DNA of 64,000 nt from an uncultured Saprospiraceae bacterium (GCA_937981555.1 CALJOK010000030.1:1-64000); one strand, 5' to 3'. Positions 46,145-56,827 are shown, counted from the stretch's first letter. The notes: a model not told the origin generated them from the letters alone. Program-made: numbers and translations.

Positions 46145-47149
46145 TTATTTCTCCTCTTCTACATTCATCGCTGCCCACAATTTATCCTTCAATTCCTCCA
46201 ATCCGATATTTGCTACCGATGAAATAAATACCGTTTCAATTCCTTCTGGCAATTCAGGTTGCAACATTTCTTTCAACTCATCATCAATCAAATCACTTTT
46301 TGTAATTGCCAATAATCGAGGTTTATCCAACAATTCAGGATTAAACATTTTCAACTCATTGAGTAAGATTTCATATTCCTTATTAATGCTATCCGTATCG
46401 GCAGGTACCATAAAAAGCAAAATTGCATTCCGCTCAATATGTCGCAAAAATCGATGACCAATTCCTTTTCCCTCATGTGCCTTTTCAATAATTCCAGGAA
46501 TATCAGCAATAATAAATGAACGGTGATCTCGATATTTTACAATCCCCAAGTTAGGTGTCAAAGTAGTAAAAGCGTAACTCGCAATTTTAGGTTTCGCAGC
46601 AGTCACAACGGAAAGCAAAGTAGATTTTCCAGCATTCGGGAAACCAACCAAACCTACATCAGCCAAAACTTTTAACTCTAAAATTTTCCATTCTTCCACA
46701 CCTTCTTCGCCTGGCTGAGCATATCGAGGCGCTTGATTAGTTGCAGATTTAAAATGTGAATTTCCTAAACCACCACGACCACCTTTGGCTAAAATTCGTT
46801 CCTCGCCATGATCCGTAATTTCAAAATGAATCTCGCCAGTTTCCACATCTTTAGCAATCGTTCCCAATGGAACATCAATATAAACGTCTTCGCCTTCTGC
46901 GCCACTTCGATGACTTTCAGCACCATTACCACCATCTTTAGCGATGACGTGTTTTCGATATCGCACCGGAAGTAAAGTCCAGATATTTCGATTTCCTCTC
47001 AAAATAATATGTCCACCTCGACCTCCATCACCACCATCAGGGCCACCCATTGCGGTCAATTTATCTCTTCGGAAATGCGCTGATCCTGGACCACCTTTTC
47101 CTGTTCGACAACAAATTCTTACAAAGTCTATGAAATTTTGTTCTGCCAT
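46145..47149 (-). CDS. obg: Obg family GTPase
   Basis: 334 residues. The glycine-rich Obg fold is at 1-158 ([16 protein letters not shown] and [10 protein letters not shown]), followed by the GTPase domain with P-loop GFPNAGKST (about 167-175), switch region [17 protein letters not shown] and the ITKSD specificity motif. The C-terminal OCT extension of longer Obg proteins is missing, as in many Bacteroidota. It is an essential ribosome-assembly and stress-linked GTPase. Confidence 0.95.
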   Translation of the reverse strand: MAEQNFIDFVRICCRTGKGGPGSAHFRRDKLTAMGGPDGGDGGRGGHIILRGNRNIWTLLPVRYRKHVIAKDGGNGAESHRSGAEGEDVYIDVPLGTIAKDVETGEIHFEITDHGEERILAKGGRGGLGNSHFKSATNQAPRYAQPGEEGVEEWKILELKVLADVGLVGFPNAGKSTLLSVVTAAKPKIASYAFTTLTPNLGIVKYRDHRSFIIADIPGIIEKAHEGKGIGHRFLRHIERNAILLFMVPADTDSINKEYEILLNELKMFNPELLDKPRLLAITKSDLIDDELKEMLQPELPEGIETVFISSVANIGLEELKDKLWAAMNVEEEK

Positions 47150-47166
47150 TGTTTATTTTTTCAATT

Positions 47167-47571
47167 CTAATAAATTCCTTGTTCCTCAAATTCCTCGTTC
47201 AATTTTTTCCAATCAACCATTGGATATTTAGCATTGGTTGGAGGTTTTAACGGAATTCCCATGCAAATATCATCAATAAATATTAAATCATTTTTTTTGA
47301 AGAAATTCCAATCCCAAGGATGCGGTTCTAATTTTATTTTCTCAAAATCTTTAATAATTATAAAGTCATTTTCAATAGCCCAAAAATTTAAATAAGCTAT
47401 GGCGTCTTCCAGCGTTCCGTCATTGCAATTTGCTCGATAAGTATTTAGAATGATACGATGACCAGCATTTTGCAATTTTGCAATAACTTCAAAACAACCA
47501 TTGTTATAAATTCCAATATCAGGATATTGATGTTCTACAACTGTTCCGTCAAAATCGAGATAGATTTTCAT
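47167..47571 (-). CDS. HAD-superfamily hydrolase
   Basis: 134 residues from the ATG at 47571, chosen because it starts on the catalytic motif MKIYLDFDGTVVEH. Motif I is DFDGT (Asp6, Asp8), motif II the TYRA turn (LNTYRANCND), and motif IV is IFIDDICMG. There is no large cap domain, so it is a capless HAD. It acts on small phosphorylated metabolites or on a nucleotide; no substrate clue. It lies 17 nt upstream of obg and may be co-transcribed with it. Confidence 0.8.
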   Translation of the reverse strand: MKIYLDFDGTVVEHQYPDIGIYNNGCFEVIAKLQNAGHRIILNTYRANCNDGTLEDAIAYLNFWAIENDFIIIKDFEKIKLEPHPWDWNFFKKNDLIFIDDICMGIPLKPPTNAKYPMVDWKKLNEEFEEQGIY

Positions 47572-47584
47572 TTTGTAAAAATAA

Positions 47585-47617
47585 AAAATGTCATCGTACA
47601 TAAAGTACAATGACATT
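47585..47617 (-). terminator. Terminator after adk
   Basis: A 13-bp stem with one mismatch (AATGTCATTGTAC read on the minus strand) and a T-run on that strand (TTTTTTATTTTT) lies 30 nt after the adk stop. Confidence 0.82.
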
Positions 47618-47646
47618 CGAAATACTTATTAAAAAACCGTGTTTTT

Positions 47647-48225
47647 TTAGCGTTTCATCCAAAAGATCATTGCGCAAAGTTTTTCAAAAACATCCTCAAG
47701 AGAACCAACACCGTCTACCTTATTCGCACGTTCTTGTTTTTCGTAATAACCAAAAACAGGAGCGGTTTCATTATTATAAGTTTCAATTCGATTGGCAATG
47801 ATATTTTTATCTTGATCATCAGCTCGTCCTGAATCTTTTCCTCGTGCCAATAATCGCTTGATCAATTCTTCATCCGGAACATCCAAAGCTAATAATCCTG
47901 AAACAGATAATTCTTTTTCTGCTAGAAAACTATCCAACGCTTCTGCTTGAGCAATTGTTCTAGGGAATCCATCAAAAATATAACCTTTGACATCTGGATT
48001 CTCATTCACTTTCGCTTTTAGCATATTAATGGTAACGGAATCAGGAACTAAATTTCCTTTTTCAATATAACTTTTTGCTTCAATCCCGAGAGGAGTATCA
48101 TTTTTCATATTATATCGAAAAAGGTCTCCTGTGGAAATGTGTAAAAGATTGTATTTATCAACTAATTTTTCTGCTTGCGTTCCTTTGCCTGACCCTGGAG
48201 GTCCGAACAAGATTAAATTTAACAT
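47647..48225 (-). CDS. adk: Adenylate kinase
   Basis: 192 residues. P-loop GPPGSGKGTQAEKL (about 8-21), the AMP-binding STGDLFRYNM and GYIFDGFPRT segments, and the RRAD-like site (GKDSGRADDQD) with a short LID. The short LID lacks the Cys-rich zinc site of Gram-positive enzymes. It interconverts ATP, AMP and ADP. Confidence 0.95.
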   Translation of the reverse strand: MLNLILFGPPGSGKGTQAEKLVDKYNLLHISTGDLFRYNMKNDTPLGIEAKSYIEKGNLVPDSVTINMLKAKVNENPDVKGYIFDGFPRTIAQAEALDSFLAEKELSVSGLLALDVPDEELIKRLLARGKDSGRADDQDKNIIANRIETYNNETAPVFGYYEKQERANKVDGVGSLEDVFEKLCAMIFWMKR

Positions 48226-48724
48226 GTATGTGTGAGTTTGATTTTGGTAAAAACGTTGCGAATATAAGAAAAAATGTATTCCTCTGCTTGGGCGAGCCTA
48301 AAAAAGTGGATGGAGTGATTTTTTTTTAAACAGATTTAATGGCAAGGAAGACTATTAATTTTATGTCTATTTTCTAGATCGTCTTCATTTGGTGGAGATA
48401 AATTTTTGTTTTTAAAAAACCAGTCTGCTCTTTTGATAGGGTAACTGAGACAGACTGCTAGGTTAATATCAACTTTTATAGAAACTTCTTTGAATGAAAA
48501 CGTATCACCTAAATAATGATAAATAATTTTTTTTTCAGTTGTGTTCAACTGAAGTATCTCGAGTCTATTCTATTTAAAGTCTATAATTAAAACACTTTTA
48601 AAACAAATTATTTTAAATTAGAGCAACAAATTGTTGTTATTTAGGAAAAGTGTCTTTATATTTGTTACGTAATCGAAATTATTTGATTAGAAATTTCGTT
48701 TTTTAATAACAAAAAGTTTTAAAA
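48226..48724. other. Long gap between adk and the antirepressor
   Basis: About 500 bases. It contains a palindrome at 48534-48553 (TTCAGTTGTGTTCAACTGAA), an imperfect hairpin around 48421-48461, and the promoter listed separately. The one open frame on the minus strand (about 70 codons) begins inside the palindrome and has no protein-like features, so I do not call it. Confidence 0.55.
48634..48664 (+). promoter_or_regulatory. Promoter of the AntA-like gene
   Basis: TTG at 48634 and TATATTTG at 48657-48664, spaced 20 nt, match the Bacteroidota -33/-7 consensus closely. The -7 ends 60 nt before the ATG. Confidence 0.7.
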
Positions 48725-49543
48725 ATGAATATTCAAATTTTAATAAGCAAAAAAGGAACACAAGTAGTCACAGCGACTAATTTACATGATGTATTAGACT
48801 TACCATTGCATAAATACAATAGTAATATTAAAAAATGGGTGTCTGATATTTATGCTTTTCAGGATGATGTACGAAGGCCTGAAATTATGCATGACTATGC
48901 TTTGCGTTCTTCCAAAGGAAAAAGAGAAGACTATTATATTTCTCTTGAATTGGCGAAGTTGATTACTTTAAATTCTAATAGTTTAGTCAAAGCGGAGTTA
49001 GCGAAATACTTCCTTTCACTTTGTAAAAAGGAGGAAAAAGAGGAAATGTTGACAAAAGATCAAGTTTTAGCCGTTTTGGAATTAACAAAAGTGATGGGCA
49101 TGATTTCTTGCCAAAAATCAGTTGAAAAACAACACCAAAATAAATATAACCAAGCACAAGGGAAACCTTACGAATGGTGGAAATATCGAGCAAATCTTTT
49201 AGGATATTCTGTGCAAGAATTAAAAGATAAAATGCATGAAGTAGGACAAAATTATAAAAGCAAAAATTTACTCCAACTATTAATGCATTTGGATAAATAT
49301 GAAATTATTCGAATGGCAGTTATTGATTTGTTTTTGGCCTTAGGAAAAAGTGAAAAATATGCTAAAAATATGGGAGATTTATCGAAAGTCTTTGCTCGTG
49401 AAATGAAAGTAGAAATTTGGGATGATCGAAAATCAGATATTCAATTCACACACAATGTAAATATGGAATTGGTCAACGAGGTGAAAAGTTTTCAAAATGA
49501 AGGAGAGACATTAGGATTATGGTCTCATCGAGCAACAGCCTAA
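48725..49543 (+). CDS. AntA/AntB-like antirepressor-family protein
   Basis: 272 residues. The N-terminal half has the AntA-like arrangement: NLHDVLDLPLHKYNSNIKKW (about 19-38), a loop DVRRPEIMHDYA, then DYYISLELAKLITL and a helix ending LAKYFLSLCK (to about 98). The second half is helical, with SKNLLQLLMHLDKYEIIRMA, and is not assigned. Antirepressors normally act in phages by displacing a repressor. No other phage gene is nearby, so this may be a remnant or a domesticated regulator. Strong own promoter. Confidence 0.6.
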   Translation: MNIQILISKKGTQVVTATNLHDVLDLPLHKYNSNIKKWVSDIYAFQDDVRRPEIMHDYALRSSKGKREDYYISLELAKLITLNSNSLVKAELAKYFLSLCKKEEKEEMLTKDQVLAVLELTKVMGMISCQKSVEKQHQNKYNQAQGKPYEWWKYRANLLGYSVQELKDKMHEVGQNYKSKNLLQLLMHLDKYEIIRMAVIDLFLALGKSEKYAKNMGDLSKVFAREMKVEIWDDRKSDIQFTHNVNMELVNEVKSFQNEGETLGLWSHRATA

Positions 49544-49649
49544 GTTTTGTTAACTATTCAAGATGATTTTAGGTCACCTTGTGAATTAGGCATGAATTTT
49601 ATTCCTATTAAAAAACCATATTTAAACTAATCCTTAAAAAATCCTAATT

Positions 49650-49763
49650 ATGCATTTTTTCGTTTCTATCCTTCAAAATGATCATCGAAATACAGATTTC
49701 GATTCGGATGATTCAGATCAACAAAAAATTGATTCTGATAAAACTCAAAAAAAGACAATATAA
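49650..49763 (+). CDS. Possible small protein of 37 residues
   Basis: An ATG-to-TAA frame after the antirepressor gene encodes MHFFVSILQNDHRNTDFD and then an acidic, lysine-rich end. The A/T-rich leader resembles that of genuine genes here, and a terminator follows at 49839. No homology is recognised, so it may be spurious. Confidence 0.3.
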   Translation: MHFFVSILQNDHRNTDFDSDDSDQQKIDSDKTQKKTI

Positions 49764-49838
49764 AACGGTCACATAATTACTGATTAACAAATTCTCCGAG
49801 TGTTTATTTCCTCGGACTTATTAGAGAAAAACTACATG

Positions 49839-49877
49839 CCTTCCGCTGTCTTTTGTGCAGCGGAAGGTTTTTTATTT
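49839..49877 (+). terminator. Rho-independent terminator
   Basis: A perfect 10-bp stem (CCTTCCGCTG with CAGCGGAAGG, 9-nt loop) followed by TTTTTTATTTT. A second small hairpin (TCCGAG / CTCGGA, 49795-49816) lies just upstream. Confidence 0.88.
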
Positions 49878-49943
49878 TAAAAACAAAAATAGTCTTGAGA
49901 TAGAATTCAATCAACAATTAATTTTTTAAATCAATAAAACCTT

Positions 49944-49951
49944 TATTTTTG
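49944..49951 (+). promoter_or_regulatory. -7 element covering the alternative GTG of parE
   Basis: TATTTTTG fits the TAnnTTTG consensus, and its last G is the first base of an in-frame GTG. A transcript starting about 7 nt later could not use that GTG, which supports the downstream ATG as start. Confidence 0.55.
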
Positions 49952-49992
49952 TGGCAAAAAGAACTAGAAATACTAAAAATAAAAATCGAAAG

Positions 49993-51906
49993 ATGGCAGA
50001 AGTAGTTTATAACGAAGATAATATTAGATCCCTCGATTGGAAGGAACACATTCGTTTACGTCCTGGGATGTACATTGGAAAATTAGGTGATGGTTCCGCA
50101 CCCGATGATGGTATTTATATTTTGGTCAAAGAGATTTTTGATAATTCGATTGACGAATATGTAATGGGACATGGAAAACATGTGGATGTAAAAATCGAGG
50201 AAGGAAGAGTTTTCGTTCGAGATTTTGGTAGAGGAATTCCTTTGGGAAAAGTGGTGGATTGTGTTTCCAAAATTAATACTGGTGGAAAGTATGATTCGAA
50301 AGCCTTTAAAAAATCTGTTGGTCTAAACGGAGTTGGAACAAAAGCGGTGAATGCATTATCAGACAAATTTAGAGTGCAAGCTTTTCGAGATGGGAAAACT
50401 AAATTAGCAGAATTCGAAAGAGGAGTGTTGACCAAAGATCCAAAAATTGGTAAATCGAAAGAAGAAAATGGAACACTCATCGAGTTTGAACCAGACTTAT
50501 CTATTTTTAAAAAATATAAATTCAGACCAGAATTTGTTGAAGCGCAATTGTGGAATTATGCATTTTTGAATGCAGGTTTGAAAATTCATTTTAATAAAAA
50601 AACCCTTTATTCCAAAAATGGATTATTGGATTTATTGACCAAAAGAGTAGGAGGGGAAGAGTTGCGATATCCAATTGTTCATTTAAAAGGCGATGATATT
50701 GAAGTGGCGATTTCGCATGGTCAACAATATGGGGAGCAATATTATTCCTTCGTCAATGGTCAAAATACGACGCAAGGTGGAACGCACCTAGCAGCATTTC
50801 GAGAAGCAATAGTGAATGCGGTTCGGAAACATTTTAATAAAAGTTTTGATGCAAAAGATGTGCGAGCTTCGGTTGTAGCAGCAATAAGTGTTCGGGTAGA
50901 AGAACCAGTTTTTGAATCTCAAACCAAAACAAAATTAGGTTCGTTAAACATTGCTCCAGATGGTCCGACTGTTCGAAGTTTTATCAATGATTTTATTGGA
51001 GAAAAATTCGATAATTATTTACATAAAAATAAAGATGTAGCTGATGCATTGTTGAAGCGAATTCAGCAATCAGAGAGAGAGAGAAAAGAAATAGCAGGTA
51101 TTAAAAAACTCGCGAACCAACGAGCAAAAAAAGCGAACGTTCACAATAAAAAGTTAAGAGATTGTCGGCTGCATTTTAACGATACTAAAAAAAGTGTAAA
51201 AGAAGAAGATAAACTTTTGACTACAGTTTTTATCACCGAGGGAGACTCAGCGAGTGGTTCGATTACCAAAGCGAGAGATGTGCAACGACAAGCGGTTTTT
51301 AGTTTGCGTGGAAAACCATTGAACTGTTTTGGTTTGTCCAAAAAAGTGGTTTATGAAAATGAGGAGTTGAACTTGTTGCAACATGCTTTGAATATTGAAG
51401 ATAGCATGGATGACCTTCGTTACAATCGAGTAGTCATTGCAACGGATGCCGATGTTGACGGAATGCATATACGGTTATTGTTATTGACCTTCTTTTTACA
51501 ATTTTTTCCAGACTTAGTTCGAAGCGGACATTTGTATATTTTAGATACACCACTTTTCCGAGTTCGAGATAAAAAGCACACTTATTATTGTTATACAGAT
51601 AAGGAACGAAAAGCTGCGATTAAGAAATTAAGAGGGAAAGCGGAGATCACTCGATTTAAAGGTTTGGGAGAGATATCGCCAGATGAGTTTGGTGATTTTA
51701 TTGGTGAAGACATTCGTTTAGATCCTGTTTTGATGGGAGAGGATACGAGTATCGAAGGTATCTTGGCTTATTACATGGGCAAAAATACACCTGAACGTCA
51801 AGATTTTATTATTGATAATTTGAGAGTAGAATTGGATGCGGTGGATGATGAGAATAATCCTGAAGCGAAAATTGTGGATGAGACTGAGGTAGAAGAGTCA
51901 GCTTAA
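49993..51906 (+). CDS. parE: DNA topoisomerase IV subunit B
   Basis: 637 residues from the ATG at 49993 (a GTG at 49951 would add 14 basic residues but lies in a -7 element). The ATPase domain has [18 protein letters not shown] and [14 protein letters not shown]; the TOPRIM domain has TEGDSASGS and the [15 protein letters not shown] metal-binding DxD. The C-terminus ends VDETEVEES. It is shorter than GyrB, as expected for ParE. A separate GyrB identity cannot be wholly excluded, and the parC partner is not adjacent within the window. Confidence 0.87.
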   Translation: MAEVVYNEDNIRSLDWKEHIRLRPGMYIGKLGDGSAPDDGIYILVKEIFDNSIDEYVMGHGKHVDVKIEEGRVFVRDFGRGIPLGKVVDCVSKINTGGKYDSKAFKKSVGLNGVGTKAVNALSDKFRVQAFRDGKTKLAEFERGVLTKDPKIGKSKEENGTLIEFEPDLSIFKKYKFRPEFVEAQLWNYAFLNAGLKIHFNKKTLYSKNGLLDLLTKRVGGEELRYPIVHLKGDDIEVAISHGQQYGEQYYSFVNGQNTTQGGTHLAAFREAIVNAVRKHFNKSFDAKDVRASVVAAISVRVEEPVFESQTKTKLGSLNIAPDGPTVRSFINDFIGEKFDNYLHKNKDVADALLKRIQQSERERKEIAGIKKLANQRAKKANVHNKKLRDCRLHFNDTKKSVKEEDKLLTTVFITEGDSASGSITKARDVQRQAVFSLRGKPLNCFGLSKKVVYENEELNLLQHALNIEDSMDDLRYNRVVIATDADVDGMHIRLLLLTFFLQFFPDLVRSGHLYILDTPLFRVRDKKHTYYCYTDKERKAAIKKLRGKAEITRFKGLGEISPDEFGDFIGEDIRLDPVLMGEDTSIEGILAYYMGKNTPERQDFIIDNLRVELDAVDDENNPEAKIVDETEVEESA

Positions 51907-51931
51907 TTTTCTCCCTTTTAGAATAAGATAG

Positions 51932-51970
51932 AAAGCCTTGACAAAATTTAATTTTTGTCAAGGCTTTTTT
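51932..51970. terminator. Bidirectional terminator
   Basis: A stem of about 17 bp (AAAGCCTTGACAAAATT with AATTTTTGTCAAGGCTTT) is followed by TTTTTT on the plus strand and T-rich sequence on the minus strand, between convergent genes. Confidence 0.88.
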
Positions 51971-51991
51971 AGATAAATTTTCTCCTTAAAA

Positions 51992-54900
51992 TCATCGCAG
52001 TAAGGTTAAGTCACCTGAAAATTCTAAACGTTGGTTTCTGGTAGTTTTGATTTCACAGGTGTAAACATAAACTCCTTGTAATACAGCTTCACCTTTTAGT
52101 AATCCATTCCAACCTTTTGTTTCATCATTAGGGGTAAAGTTTTGAGCTTCAAAAACTAGTTCTCCCCATCGATCAAAAATTCTTAGATAGGTCACTTCTG
52201 CAATTAAGCTATTTCCAAAAATAGTAAATCGATCATTAAATGTATCGCCATTCGGAGTAAAAGCATTAGGGATGTAAACATCAGGAATATCATTGACGAT
52301 GATTTCAATATTGGCAGTTTGCTCACAGCCAATACTATCCAAAATGGTCAAAGTATAACTTTGAGAAGATTGCAAAGTGACAGAAGGAAATGGGCAGTTG
52401 TCACAACTTAAATTTTCTGAAGGACTCCAAGAAAAAATCAGATTAGTGGTATCCGAATAGTTGACTGGAATTAGTAGTGTGTCTCCAATATTTTGATTGA
52501 TGGAAGTAGGCATTTGAATATCAATGAGAGCTTGTTGTTGGACTTCAAAGGTTAATTGGTTCGTACAACCGAAATCATCTTCTACCCAAAGTTGATAATT
52601 TCCAATAGGAATATTTTCAAAAAAAGGAGAAGCCTGATAATTAGTTCCATCTAAACTATATAGCCAATTATTTTGTGGATTGATAATTTCTAGTGCTCCG
52701 AAGTTTTCATCAGGGCAAGGAACTGAAATGGCTAAATCAGGATTAGGTAATTCATAGGATTCTACCGTTAATTGAAAGATAGTATCGCAAAGTCCTGCTA
52801 ATGGAACTTGAATAAATTCATAGGAACCAGTAGTGGTTATTGTATCTCCAAAAAAGAGAACAAATTCATTTCCACACAAAACTATTGAATCAGAAATAGT
52901 AATCTCATCTTGAAAAAATAAATTGAATTGGTTGATGGAATCACACCCATTAGTTGAAGTGGAGAGTTCAAAGACAACTGTATCTTGGAAAAAATCTTGA
53001 CCTAAAATGTTTATAGGATCTCCGTTACAAGCAAAAAAGATTTCTTCATCTTGAAAAATTGGTAGTACCTCAACTGATATGGTATGATTAGAATCACATC
53101 CATTGGCTGCAATAAAGTTTTGACTCAAACTAGAATCTTGTGAAATGATTTGTCCAAAAACTTCGATGGAATTTCCTTCGCAAATCGTAACGGTTTCAAA
53201 GGTTTGAGCATTTTCCAAAATACTCACATTGACCGTATCAATTGAAAAACAACCTAAGTCAGAACTTCCCAATAAAATATATTGTCCTTCTTCAGCAGCA
53301 TGAACCGTAATCTCAGGGCATCCATTACAAATCAAAAGATCATCTTTAAACCATTTATAATTATCGAAAATCCCTCCGGATAAAAAAACAGAATCGTCCT
53401 CACAAAGTGCAATGTTCGGACCTAAGTTTACCTCCGTTGAAGTAATGTTTGAAATGATGAGGGTATCTGAATACGTTATTCCGCAACTATCTGTAGCTAT
53501 CACCCAAATCATACCTGCTCCCACAGAAGTAAAAGTTGAATCCAAGGATTGGTCATTCCAGAGATAATTGCTAAAGCCACTTCCTGCATTGAAATTAATA
53601 ACGCCATTATCGCACACTTCTACGTCAGGACCAAGATCAATATTTCCGACAAAAGTACAAGTGTCGCAAGGAGTAGGCAGACCAGAACAAGCAGTATCCA
53701 AACAACAATCATCATCTTCACAATCAATCAAACCATCATTATCATCGTCAATTCCGTTGTCGCAAATTTCTTCGCAATCCAAGGGCTCAAAAGGAATAGA
53801 ATAAACTTGTAAAAAAGAATTGAGAATACTTCCATCACCAACTAAGTTATGTTCTTGTTGTACTTGAGGAACAGTTAGATCATCATTTTTTTGAACATGA
53901 AAATTGGGGAATTGGTCATAAAAATTTCTAGCATTAGCCCAAGGTTTATCACCTGCCGCTTCAAAAACAAATGTCCGATTACTACATTCACAAGCAATCT
54001 CAGCTTGACCATCTCCATCAAGATCAAGAATCGAAGGCGACTCAGAACTAGTCCCCGACTGGCAAGCAATAGAAGAAAGTAACTCGCCAGTTTGTCCATT
54101 AATAATTCTCAGGAAAGCATTATCTCGATAAACCACTTCTGCAAATCCATCACCATTTACATCGAAAATAACTTGTGAAGCATTTCCTCCAAATTCTGTT
54201 ATCGGAGCAATCCAATCGTAACTTGTCAAATCATGGTTAAAGGCAACAATATCATTCTGATTCCTGCAAATTATTTCTGGAAAACCATCATTATCTAAAT
54301 CTGCGATGGCTGGATAACTATGACTTCCAATATTAAATGGAAAATTAACTTGCTCTGCTACAGCAATAAATGTTGGCGTTTGAATATCCCAAATATATAA
54401 ATTGGGATCACCATTCCCATAAACCACACAATCCAAATCGCCATCGTTATCCATATCCGCAATAGAGGTAGTATTCTCCTGTGTATAAAATGGAGAGAAC
54501 TCGACCACACTATGGATTAAAGTAAAAGCAAAAGTAGTCGGATGAATAGAATATAAAAATGGTCCAATTACTAATTCCAACCCATCGCAGTCAGGGCAGA
54601 TCGGCGAAGCAGGCAAAACATCAACTGGAATACCCACTCCATATTGATAAGAAAAAGGGAAAATATCTAAAGGAATAGAACTTAGTGTTTCCAGATCTTG
54701 AGTATTAATGATATGTCCAAAGGCAAATATTTCAGGAATTCCATCTTGATTAAAGTCTGCCATGGTATGTTTCCCTGAGAACCATCCTCCTCCATTAGCT
54801 GATGGAAGAAATTTAGAATCACCAACACTTCCATCATGTTCAAGTCTTACAATTTCTTCACTTATTAAAAATATTTCTGAGGTTCCATCCTGATCAACAT

Positions 54901-56827
54901 CAGCGATTAATGAACCACCATTTTCTACATTTTCAATAGACCAAATAATACTACCATCACTACCATCAACTAGTCGAACAGTTTTTGCAGAGCGTCTTCC
55001 TTCCAAAAGTCCTACAATACCATTTCCTGCCAAATCTCCACCAGATGGTTGGCGACTTAGCGGAACCATATTAAATGGAGCGGTAGAAGTATTCCATTTT
55101 AACTTCATTTCAAACTCATTATAAATGGGAGGATCACAACCATCTTTTTCGCATGGCGAAAATGAATTATTCACACAACTTGCGGTCTCGCAACAATCAG
55201 AATCATAACAATCAATTAGACCATCACCATCATCATCCAATCCATTATCACAAATTTCACTTCCTGAACTATTTCCCAATACAGAAATAATTAGGCAAGT
55301 ATCATTTTGACAAAATCCATTTTCTGCCACCAGACAAAGAGTATAAAAACCAACGGTAGGAGAGGAGAATTGAAAATTCTGATTACTACTTACTTGTGCT
55401 CCGTCAACTGTCCAAAAAGACGAAGATGCATTCGTCGAGTTATTCACAAAATTAACAGGAACATTGATCGAAACTTGTGATGCGTCATTAGTGAATGCTG
55501 CTTGTGCTCCACACTTAACAGTTATGTTTTGGGAAAAAGACGAAATGCAATTAGGGTCGTCAGTCGTGATAGTTAAGGTAATTTCAAATATTCCTTCGTT
55601 ATCAAAAGTATAACTAATTCCATCAAAAGAATCTGTTCCAACTGTCCAATCAAAATATAATCCGCCAGTAGAAGTATTGGTGAAATTAACTGTGCTACCT
55701 ACTTCAATCGTATTATTTGAAACATCAAAGTTTGCAATAATTGGATCAGGACAAGCTGAAGTACAACCCGGTGAATCCAATAAACTACTTCGAGTATCGA
55801 CGATTGAATTTTGCATTCGAATCGCTTGGCCTGTCGTAAAATTGGTCAAGCATTGAAAATAACCATAATCCATAAAGTTAGAAGAATTATCATTTTGGTC
55901 AACCGTAAATGGATTATTGGGATCCGCAGGATTGACATCGGTATCACATGAATTGATAGTTGAGTTGCATGGACTAGGAACGGCTGTTTGGTCAGGAGGA
56001 GTATCACACACTCGGTCACCATTAATAGTGCAATCATCATTTTGACAACCACCTTGGAAGGTGTGATAAAGGCCTAAATAATGTCCCATCTCATGAACGG
56101 TAACAGTAGAATTCGCAGGGTTAGAACCAAACCATTTTGCTTCTTCGACAATGCCATCAATGTCAGTTCCATGTGCAGAAGGCAAATAAGCATAACCCGC
56201 TGTTCCGCAGTCGCCAGCATTATCACAGATTTTTCGAACTAGCCAAATGTTGATATAATTGTTGGGATTCCATCGAATTAAATTTTTCAAATCAAGATCA
56301 TCAGTATCTAAATTCATTTCCGTCAATGAAGAAACAATTCGATTAATACCCGTCGTTAAGTTGCCATTCGGATCTTTTGTTGCCAAGCAAAATTGAATGT
56401 CAGTATCCACTCCAAAATTTTGCGAATAGTAGCCTTCATTCGCAAATGCTTCATTCAGTTCTTCGATACCTTGTTCGACTTGAGCATCTGAAATGTTTTC
56501 ATTTCCATTCTCGTGAATGATGTGAACTACAATAGGTAAATCGAATTGACTAATTGGTTTTGCCAATGAATTGGAGGTAGTTAGAGGCCGCATTTTTTCT
56601 TCCCATTTTTGATGTTGAATTTCAAGCTTGGGATTTTTTGCAATTGCATTTTCCCAACTTGCTTTTTGACTACAAATCAAGTGAGGAACAGTTAAGCTAT
56701 CTTTTAATTGAGCGCGATATTCTTTGTCGGTGAAAATACTGGAATTCCTAGGAAAACTGAACTCAGAAAAAACAACAAAAATCAAGGTACTCCAAAAAAT
56801 CGTTTTAGTTAAGTTGTGCTTATTCAT
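51992..56827 (-). CDS. Large M43-type metalloprotease with PKD/VCBS repeats and type B T9SS domain
   Basis: 1611 residues from the ATG at 56827 (signal peptide FWSTLIFVVFSEFSF). The M43 zinc motif HEMGHYLGLYH (245-255) and Met-turn FMDYGYF are intact. Then come PKD-like domains (about 380-545), two Cys/Asp Ca-binding repeats (ICDNGLDDDGDGLIDC; ICDNGIDDDNDGLIDC), a FG-GAP/VCBS beta-propeller region between them (about 600-1020), Ig/PKD segments, and a C-terminal CHU_C domain (IPNAFTPNGDTFNDRFTIFG, DRWGELVF, GVYVYTCEI), which is a T9SS type B signal. It is a secreted or surface protease/adhesin. Confidence 0.85.
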   Translation of the reverse strand: MNKHNLTKTIFWSTLIFVVFSEFSFPRNSSIFTDKEYRAQLKDSLTVPHLICSQKASWENAIAKNPKLEIQHQKWEEKMRPLTTSNSLAKPISQFDLPIVVHIIHENGNENISDAQVEQGIEELNEAFANEGYYSQNFGVDTDIQFCLATKDPNGNLTTGINRIVSSLTEMNLDTDDLDLKNLIRWNPNNYINIWLVRKICDNAGDCGTAGYAYLPSAHGTDIDGIVEEAKWFGSNPANSTVTVHEMGHYLGLYHTFQGGCQNDDCTINGDRVCDTPPDQTAVPSPCNSTINSCDTDVNPADPNNPFTVDQNDNSSNFMDYGYFQCLTNFTTGQAIRMQNSIVDTRSSLLDSPGCTSACPDPIIANFDVSNNTIEVGSTVNFTNTSTGGLYFDWTVGTDSFDGISYTFDNEGIFEITLTITTDDPNCISSFSQNITVKCGAQAAFTNDASQVSINVPVNFVNNSTNASSSFWTVDGAQVSSNQNFQFSSPTVGFYTLCLVAENGFCQNDTCLIISVLGNSSGSEICDNGLDDDGDGLIDCYDSDCCETASCVNNSFSPCEKDGCDPPIYNEFEMKLKWNTSTAPFNMVPLSRQPSGGDLAGNGIVGLLEGRRSAKTVRLVDGSDGSIIWSIENVENGGSLIADVDQDGTSEIFLISEEIVRLEHDGSVGDSKFLPSANGGGWFSGKHTMADFNQDGIPEIFAFGHIINTQDLETLSSIPLDIFPFSYQYGVGIPVDVLPASPICPDCDGLELVIGPFLYSIHPTTFAFTLIHSVVEFSPFYTQENTTSIADMDNDGDLDCVVYGNGDPNLYIWDIQTPTFIAVAEQVNFPFNIGSHSYPAIADLDNDGFPEIICRNQNDIVAFNHDLTSYDWIAPITEFGGNASQVIFDVNGDGFAEVVYRDNAFLRIINGQTGELLSSIACQSGTSSESPSILDLDGDGQAEIACECSNRTFVFEAAGDKPWANARNFYDQFPNFHVQKNDDLTVPQVQQEHNLVGDGSILNSFLQVYSIPFEPLDCEEICDNGIDDDNDGLIDCEDDDCCLDTACSGLPTPCDTCTFVGNIDLGPDVEVCDNGVINFNAGSGFSNYLWNDQSLDSTFTSVGAGMIWVIATDSCGITYSDTLIISNITSTEVNLGPNIALCEDDSVFLSGGIFDNYKWFKDDLLICNGCPEITVHAAEEGQYILLGSSDLGCFSIDTVNVSILENAQTFETVTICEGNSIEVFGQIISQDSSLSQNFIAANGCDSNHTISVEVLPIFQDEEIFFACNGDPINILGQDFFQDTVVFELSTSTNGCDSINQFNLFFQDEITISDSIVLCGNEFVLFFGDTITTTGSYEFIQVPLAGLCDTIFQLTVESYELPNPDLAISVPCPDENFGALEIINPQNNWLYSLDGTNYQASPFFENIPIGNYQLWVEDDFGCTNQLTFEVQQQALIDIQMPTSINQNIGDTLLIPVNYSDTTNLIFSWSPSENLSCDNCPFPSVTLQSSQSYTLTILDSIGCEQTANIEIIVNDIPDVYIPNAFTPNGDTFNDRFTIFGNSLIAEVTYLRIFDRWGELVFEAQNFTPNDETKGWNGLLKGEAVLQGVYVYTCEIKTTRNQRLEFSGDLTLLR

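Noticed and set aside
48336-48548. A 70-codon minus-strand frame in the adk/antirepressor gap
   Set aside because: It begins inside a palindrome, lacks a leader typical of genes here, and its translation has no protein-like features.
48534-48553. Palindrome TTCAGTTGTGTTCAACTGAA read as a terminator
   Set aside because: The T-run precedes the stem on the plus strand, and A's follow it on the minus strand, so it lacks the U-run a terminator needs.
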